DNA from: Podospora pseudoanserina
Taxonomy: Eukaryota > Ascomycota > Sordariomycetes > Sordariales > Podosporaceae
Reading direction: 5' to 3'
Assembly: GCF_035222485.1 (NCBI RefSeq)
Contig: NC_085921.1
Location: 1,116,001-1,180,000 of the forward strand
Length of the DNA stretch: 64,000 bases
Part shown: one piece after another, positions 57,802 through 64,000 of the stretch
How the letters are laid out: every line of letters starts with the position of its first letter
How positions within the stretch are numbered: the first letter of the stretch is position 1
Translations under genes and position numbers: made by a program
The notes under the pieces: generated by a model
Database searches by the model: none
What the model was told of the DNA's origin: nothing
The model's input: the letters and a program-made list of their open reading frames with translations, nothing else

Positions 57802-58864
57802 ATGCCGCACAAACACACCCGTCGCGAGAAGGACGAAAACACGTTAGTTAAATTCTCAATCTTCCCCATTCTTGATGCAAACTAACACCCTCACCAGCTT
57901 CGACCTCCCCCCAACCCAAATAGCCAAACCACTCCCACCCACCACCATTTCCAAAAAGAAAGAAAACGAGAAAAACAACAAGAAAAGAAAACCCCAGCAG
58001 CCAAAGAAGGGCGATGATCCAAATCAGCAAAATGACGCCCCCAAACCCAAAAAGAGAAAACGCGGTGACAAGAATGACGATGCGCCTCGTGCTTTCAAGA
58101 GGTTGATGGCGATCAATGAGGGGAGGTTACCGCGCTCGGGGTTGGATAATGGTGATGCGCCAAAGAAGAAGAAGAAGGGAGGGGACATCAGGAAGCCAGT
58201 GGAAAAGGCGAAGGAGACGACCGCAGAGGAGAAGAGGGAAGAGCTCAAGATAATGCCGGGAGAGTCCATGGCTGAGTTCAACCAGCGTGTTGATGCTGCG
58301 CTGCCGATTAGTGGCTTGGTTACCAAGACTAAGCTCAAGGACGGGAAGGATCCGTTGGGGCTCAAGGTGAAGAGGACGTTGAAGGAGAAGAAGATGCATA
58401 ATATGTATGCCGAGTGGAGGATGATTGATGCGAAGATCAAGGAGAAGAGGGAGGAGGAACTTGAGGAGCTGGAGGAGAAGGAGATGGAGAATGAGGCTAT
58501 GGGGGTTTCTTGGAAGCTGGAGCAGGAAGCTGGGAAGAAGAAGGGGAAGAAGAAGACAAAGTATATTGGGGAGGATAATGGGCCCGAGGGGGATCCGTGG
58601 GCGGAGATCAAGAAGAAGAGGAATGAGGGGAAGGTTGGGTTGAATGAGGTTGCGCAGGCGCCGCCCGAGTTGACGAAGCCGAGGATGAATAGCTTGGTGA
58701 GGGGGGCGAAGGTGCAGGTTGCGGATATTCCAAAGGCGGCGGGGAGTTTGAGGCAGAGGGAGGAGTTGCAGGGGATTAGGGAGAATGTGGTGGAGCAGTA
58801 TCGCAAGCTGATGGAGGGGAGGAGGGCGGCGTTGGCTACGGAGGGGAAGGAGAGGGATGATTAG
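57802..58864 (+). CDS. Lysine-rich, probably nucleolar protein of unknown function
   Basis: Two exons, 57802-57842 and 57898-58864; 335 aa. The 55-nt intron has GTTAGT, AACTAAC and ACCAG. The start MPHKHTRREKDENTFDLPPT is followed by IAKPLPP, several KKKRK-type basic clusters (nuclear and nucleolar signals), DDAPRAFKRLMAINEGRLP and RSGLDNG, then a coiled-coil section (KIKEKREEELEELEEKEME) and PPELTKPRMNSLVRGAKVQV near the C-terminus. This looks like a conserved Pezizomycotina protein with general similarity to nucleolar CCDC137-type proteins, but I cannot name it with confidence. A role in ribosome biogenesis is inferred only from composition. Confidence 0.8.
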
Positions 58865-59361
58865 GGTAGATGGGTGAATAATATGTGTGAAGTGTATGGC
58901 TGGTTCTTGTGGTGGTAGCATGTGGTGATTTCGGCTTTGAGTGTAGATATTCAAAGCTGGCCAAGTACACCATGCCAGGCCTACAGTTTCAGCCAAAATA
59001 TGATCTTGTGGATACCAATGACCACCAACTCAAGCCACCAAGTGCTCGAGTCAATATACTTTCCTTCATTCATGGAGCTCAACGGTGGGGCACGAGATCC
59101 AAAGAGCTCCCCAAGTGTTAATGAAACGAGGGCCAAAGCTTCCTTGCAATGCCGTCCCCCACCTTGCCTCGGAGCATGCTTGAACTGCCCCTCTATTCTG
59201 CAGCAAAAAAAAATAAAAAATCGCACCCACCCTCCCATCATCGGTCATCTTCATTCCTCTGCAAACCACCAATTCTCGAGACGTCAAAATTCAAATCACG
59301 CTGCGACACAACATCAATTCGATTTTCACCACTCGAGAATGGTGCAGCGCACCTCGTCACA
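58865..59361. other. Intergenic
   Basis: About 0.5 kb between the lysine-rich gene and the TFIIIC gene. No coding signal is seen. The last 60 bases are the TFIIIC leader. Confidence 0.5.
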
Positions 59362-62300
59362 ATGAGCCCAGTCGGTTTCGAGGTCTTTATTGAAGGCCTC
59401 ATATCGCAGATCGCCTATTGCGGCTCAGAAGGTACGTGAACATCTCTCCTGAACCACCCTTCCATCATCACCTCCTGGATAACAGCACCACGTTCGAGAC
59501 TCGCGTCGTCGCCAATTTTTGAGAGTCGCCTCGGTCATTGATACAGATGGAACTCATCAATAGGACCCTTTTGGACCAGTTTGCCTATATTTCGCGCGGC
59601 CTGACCTACCGTTCAAGGTTTTGCTGGAGACTTACAAGGCTAACAATTGCCGCAGGCATCACTCTCACACAGCTCTTTGAGTTCATTCGTGAATATCACG
59701 GCACCCTCGCTCGCGAGAGTGGCAAAACCCACCCAGAAGTACCCATCAAGTCAGAGGTTGATGATGGCGAAGACATTGAGAGCACGCTCACCGATGCCGA
59801 GCTGGCCTCGGCGCGGTTGGCTTGGGACTGGCTCCGGTCCAGACCGCAGATTTTGATTAACGGCCATCCTAAGAGGTATTGGAATTTCCTCGAGTTCGAC
59901 CAAGTCTTGGCTCTACCCAAAGCGGCGCCCACCGGTGGTCCGTCCGAGTCATCGGCAATTGACCCTCAGTTAGAAGCTCCCGCCGCCAAATCCACAACTA
60001 CGAAAGGCAAGGGAAAGGGAAAGGGCAATGGCAAAGGCAAAGGCAATGCCCAGGTCGAGAAGCCCAAGAAGAGCCTTGCTGTCCGACCTCGGATTGTGCC
60101 GTCAAAAGAAGTTGTTTGGCAGACCTTGACCCATCACGGTATCGACTACAAGAAGGTTCCACCTCTGGAGTGGGCTTGTTTACAGGGCATTGCCACAGCA
60201 AAGCACCATGGCATTCTTCAGAGCAACCTCCGAAAGCTTGTCGATCAAGATAAACGGTCTCTACCCAAGAGAACAGATTCACTCTTTAGGAAAGGTTACA
60301 TTGTCAAACGAACCGTCGTAGTTCAAAAGATGAAGACGAGTATGCTCTGGCTGGCTGACTTTGCCCCGAAGACAGTGGATAACGACACGTTTGGTTTGGA
60401 CTTGAACCCCCAGGCTCTCGAGAAGTTGGCGAAGGACACCAAAACTGTCTCCTGGCATTCGAAATGGACGGGAACAAACATTGACGTGGCGGCCCTCGGC
60501 AAAACTATTGTTGGTGTCGTCAAGGCCTTTGGCGTCATGCGTTATGCCGATCTGAGAACCAAGCTTGGAGTGTCTGGCAAGCCATGGCAGATGAAGACTG
60601 TTGCAAAGAGTTGTCAGCGGTTTGCCGATTTAGGAGTCATCAAGTATACAGCTGCTTGCTTTCCCACGACGCGCAAAGTCTTCAAAGACTGTCTCAAGTT
60701 CGTTCGCGATCCCACCGACGAGGAGTGGCAGAGGTTCCTGGCCACTGGCAAGAAGACGTCCCAGTATTCGGATCCTAGCAGACACCGTGAGCCGAAGCCA
60801 AATGCGCTCGCGCTTTACGAAAATTCTGGAGCGCGGATTCAAAACCATTGGACTCCAGAGAAGCCTCTGGCTCAGACAGTCTTCGAGGTGATCAAGAGCG
60901 CAGGCCCAAGAGGAGCCTCAAATCCCCAGGTTAGCGTTGCCACTGTCGGCTACCAACATCGGCGGTACCTGTCAAGCTACTTGACAAAAGTTGCCGAAAC
61001 GCGGCAGCCCGCCCACTTGACCCAGTTTCAGGTCAACAGCGAGATGATTCGGATCGGCAAAACCTCTGCCTACATGTACAGGGCTACTGGCGGGCAGTCT
61101 ACCGGTGGGCAACCACTCTTGACGCAGACAGCAGCGGCGAACAATCCTGGCTCTGCTTATGGCTTTGGAGAGGTTCGACCCAAGATGTTTGCCCCCGACG
61201 AAAAGAATTCACTCAGCGCCCTGTCTCTGATGGCACAACCCCCGCGCCAGGCGAACCGGAAGCAAAGCCACGTTGCTGCACAGTTGAGAAGACAGGAGCA
61301 GGCCCTAGAGGAAGCCAGAATTGCGTCGATGCAGTCTATTGCTGAAGAAACCCCGGCGGCTGATACTGATACGGCTGATGCGGCGCCAAAGGAGGCTGCT
61401 ATTGAGGTCGTTGAGGAAGCTGAGGTTGCAGCTCCTCCTCGCCCATCACTGAAGCGGGGAGCAGACGAGATATCTGGAGATGATCGCCCACCGGAGCTGT
61501 CCCCAGGTACCGTCTACAAGGTCCGTATCGGTGAACCACACTCGCTCAACCCGCAGCGGAGGAAGCGTGGTGCTCAGAGCGATTCGCTTGTCATTGTATT
61601 CAAGAGGCAAGGCGATGCTCCTTTCGTACCAGCTTCAACCCCACAGAGATGGAGCGAACTTGGAAATGATGGCGCCGCAGACAACATGACGGTTGAATTA
61701 GGGGAGCCGTCACCTTCGACACCTGCTCCGGAAGCTACAGTGGAAGAGGTTGAGAGGGCCACTCCTACTCGCGGCAGAGGGCGTGGTCGTGGTCGTGGAG
61801 GTGGCCGAGGTCGTGGCCGGAAGGGGCAAACCACTGCTGCCAATGGACAGAAGCAGTTCGTCTGCGAAAAGTGCGGAAGTTCGTGGAAGAATTCGAACGG
61901 GTTACAGTATCACCTGACGGCCGGGCAGAATGCCTGCAATACGAATTTCGATCCTTCACACAACTTTAACAAGCGCCGACCCATGGAACCTGTCTCGACA
62001 CCCCCAGTTGAGAACTCCAGTACACCAACCACTCGAGGTGTCCGTAAGACTGGGGCCACGGCTACCAAGCTCCGAAGAGGAGCTCTTCGGCCATCTATGA
62101 GAAAGCGGCCTGCAGACGAAGCCAGGGAAAGCGAGATGGAGTTTAGAGGTGTTGAGGTTGCTGCCATTCCGGCGACTGCTCAGGTTGGGACGGTTATTCC
62201 AGACCCAGACCCGCCGGTTCAGCCTTTTCAAATTCAGAGCGGGTTGCTAACCCAGCGGAACTTTGTCCAGCAGTCCAGAATGCCACTGGGTAACAAAGCT

Positions 62301-64000
62301 GCGCCTGCCGCACCTTTCACTTTTCAGGGCCAAGTCAGCGCCCGCCCTCAACCTATGGACTTGGACACCCGGCCGATCTCAGCTACTAAGCCCGCGACCC
62401 AGGCTTTACCAAGTATGCAGCTGACAGGCCAGGCTCCGGCCCAGCATGTCTTCAATGGCACAGCTGATGTTGAAATGCCTGACAAGCAGCATGATGTTGC
62501 GGTTCCGGACGAGCAACAGGACGTTGAGATGTCTGAACAGCCAGACGACCAGCCAGTCGGTGTTTCACAGTATCCAGAGGTGCCTGATCCGAATGCTCAT
62601 CAGGCGTTCAACCCGGAGAATCGCCTGCTCACACTGGAGAAGACAGAAGCACATCCAGCCAGCACTGCGCCAGCGCCATCCCAAGACTCTCAGGGCATCA
62701 AGCCCTTCGTGCCGAATTACTCGTCCTATGAACAACTCGCAACGAACGCGAAGGTGCGGACTGCCATGGTTTTTGATATCGTGCAGTATCTTTTGGACAA
62801 TAACAATGGCGTGTTTCCTGGTGAGAAAGCTGTTTTTTATGCCGCACTTCGGGTCTATTTGGCGACGTTCCCGGGAACCACTCCACCAAGTCTGAAGAAC
62901 TGTCAGACTGCCATCAACTCGCTGCAGGCTCGCAAGTTGATAGACATGCACACTTACTTGTTGAGGAATATGCAGGGCAGGATGGAGACATACAGCGTAC
63001 TGGTTCGCCACGGCATGGATCCTTCTGCAGAAGCCGTCAAATTCACCGCGCGAATGATCAAGGAAGCGTTTCCAGGACTGTACATCCCGCCTGCGTTCTC
63101 GCCTACCCCGGAAGAGATGGCTGATTTACAGGAGACTGACCCGAAGTATCCAAAGGGGGAAAGGGACGCACGACCAAATGCAAATGGTCAGAAGTTTCGG
63201 GCCAGGAGGCGGCAGATCACTGAGGTTGAGGTTTTCAATGCCCCGTACTACAATCAGAACATTGCTGGCCAGCCTGTCAAGGATACCTTGCGGCCTAATC
63301 ACCTGCGGAGCCACGGGAATGTCGGGCAGAAGAGGCAAGCCCCGGAAGATGGGGCCGGGGCCGGGACCCAGAGCTCTTCCCCGAAACGGCACAAGTCGAA
63401 CGGGGGGCATGCGACTCATCCAGAAAATCAAAGCGACTCACTCGTGGATCCCGAGCTTTTCAAAACGTCGCCCCCTCAACAACACTACCCGCTTGGCAAT
63501 ATCAACCACATCGACAGCATTCACAGGCCATCCATCGTTGAAGCCGTCAAGCACTTCCGTCTCTTGCCCACACGGGGCGGCAGCAAGATGCATCACAATG
63601 CCCGGCCAAGCAAGTCGCCGACGAAGATACCCGAATCCCTCGGCAGGATCAGGAACCCAGGGTTGAACAGTATGCCGACTTGGTTTTTCAAAAAGGGTTC
63701 CTACTTCTACAATCTTAATGCCAATCCCAACCCTGAGCTTGTCTCGCCTACAGTTAAATTCTTGGAGCCCAACGAGAGCCTCGAGGTTGACGATGGAGAG
63801 TTTGAGAGTGATGAAGAGGGGACGTCGTGGACTCCCGAGCTTGAGTCGAATGATGGCGAATCTACGGGCACGGATTGCGACGAAATTACTGTGGTGTTAA
63901 ATGAAGAGGTTGAGAAGCCAAAGGAGTTCACGTTTGCCGAGAGCACTACACTGACACAATTTGCGGATGGGGTGTGGCCCGAGCACAGCCAAAAGCACTT
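59362..64000 (+). CDS. TFC3: TFIIIC largest subunit (tau138/Sfc3-like, B-block binding), 3' end outside window
   Basis: Exon 1 is 59362-59431 (MSPVGFEVFIEGLISQIAYC...), followed by a 224-nt intron (GTACGT donor, GGCTAACAAT branch, CGCAG acceptor) and an exon from 59656 open to the right edge, about 1,470 codons so far. Residues about 172-245 form the B-block winged-helix region (DYKKVPPLEWACLQGIATAK, HHGILQSNLRKLVDQDKRSL). Later come another conserved helical stretch (KPWQMKTVAKSCQRFADLGV), an Arg/Gly run (RGRGRGRGGGRGRGR) and a C2HC-type finger FVCEKCGSSWKNSNGLQYHL at about 756-783. It is the TFIIIC subunit that contacts the B-box of tRNA genes. One IKSE SUMO-like motif lies near the N-terminus. 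The acidic tail near 63790-63900 precedes the cut. Confidence 0.9.

Overview
The window reads as nuclear DNA of a filamentous ascomycete (Pezizomycotina, Sordariomycetes, most likely Sordariales). The evidence is short GT-AG introns of about 53-70 nt with CTAAC/CTGAC-like branch sites, typical fungal protein families (Mgm1, Ice2, Erj5, Pfa3, SamB/Mub1, Ebp2, Dug3, Zrg17, Aim6, cyanase), and a 24-codon CaaX lipopeptide pheromone gene that looks very like Neurospora mfa-1. I see no rRNA gene, no convincing complete tRNA gene, no CRISPR array and no recognisable coding transposon. There are 22 recognisable gene loci on both strands, separated by long gene-free stretches.

Layout. The left edge cuts a Zn2Cys6-type regulator (63-1261, 3' end only). 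Next come a Pgc1-like phosphodiesterase (4239-5341), a small Cys/His-rich protein (6018-6648), a DUF676 lipase (7596-9017), and an Nth1/endonuclease III homologue (10959-13088) followed in the same frame by a 480-codon acidic continuation (13089-14531). The middle holds an AN1 zinc finger (minus, 16776-17092), class III alcohol dehydrogenase (minus, 19896-21410), a DUF952 protein (22887-23422) facing Erj5 (minus, 23572-24856), palmitoyltransferase Pfa3 (minus, 25769-27581), Ice2 (29445-30810), Aim6 (minus, 31734-33283) divergent from Ebp2 (34102-35390), and SamB/Mub1 (minus, 37325-39187). A long gene-poor stretch follows.

The right part has a two-helix membrane protein (minus, 43906-45264) divergent from Zrg17 (46000-47692), Dug3 (minus, 48258-49931), Mgm1 (51254-54139), cyanase (54985-55632), the mfa pheromone (56608-56682), a lysine-rich probably nucleolar protein (57802-58864), and the largest TFIIIC subunit (59362 to the right edge). 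The genes are mainly housekeeping: ER structure and folding (Ice2, Erj5, Zrg17), mitochondrial fusion (Mgm1), lipid turnover (Pgc1-like, Aim6-like, DUF676), ribosome biogenesis and Pol III transcription (Ebp2, TFIIIC), and detoxification (class III ADH, cyanase). I see no biosynthetic cluster.

Most unusual signals: (1) a single in-frame TAG separates Nth1 from a long acidic open frame with no early ATG, and both sides are packed with the SUMO-acceptor pattern (hydrophobic-K-x-E/D), which suggests one protein interrupted by one codon or a read-through fusion; (2) five copies of an RRxRIPAxxP repeat in the Nth1 tail; (3) the 24-aa pheromone gene; (4) related tRNA-like sequences with A/B-box motifs that share a TATATATTAGGTCAA upstream block; (5) frame breaks at G runs near the 3' ends of the regulator and the Pgc1-like gene, which may be assembly indels. 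Intron and start choices come from reading the sequence only.
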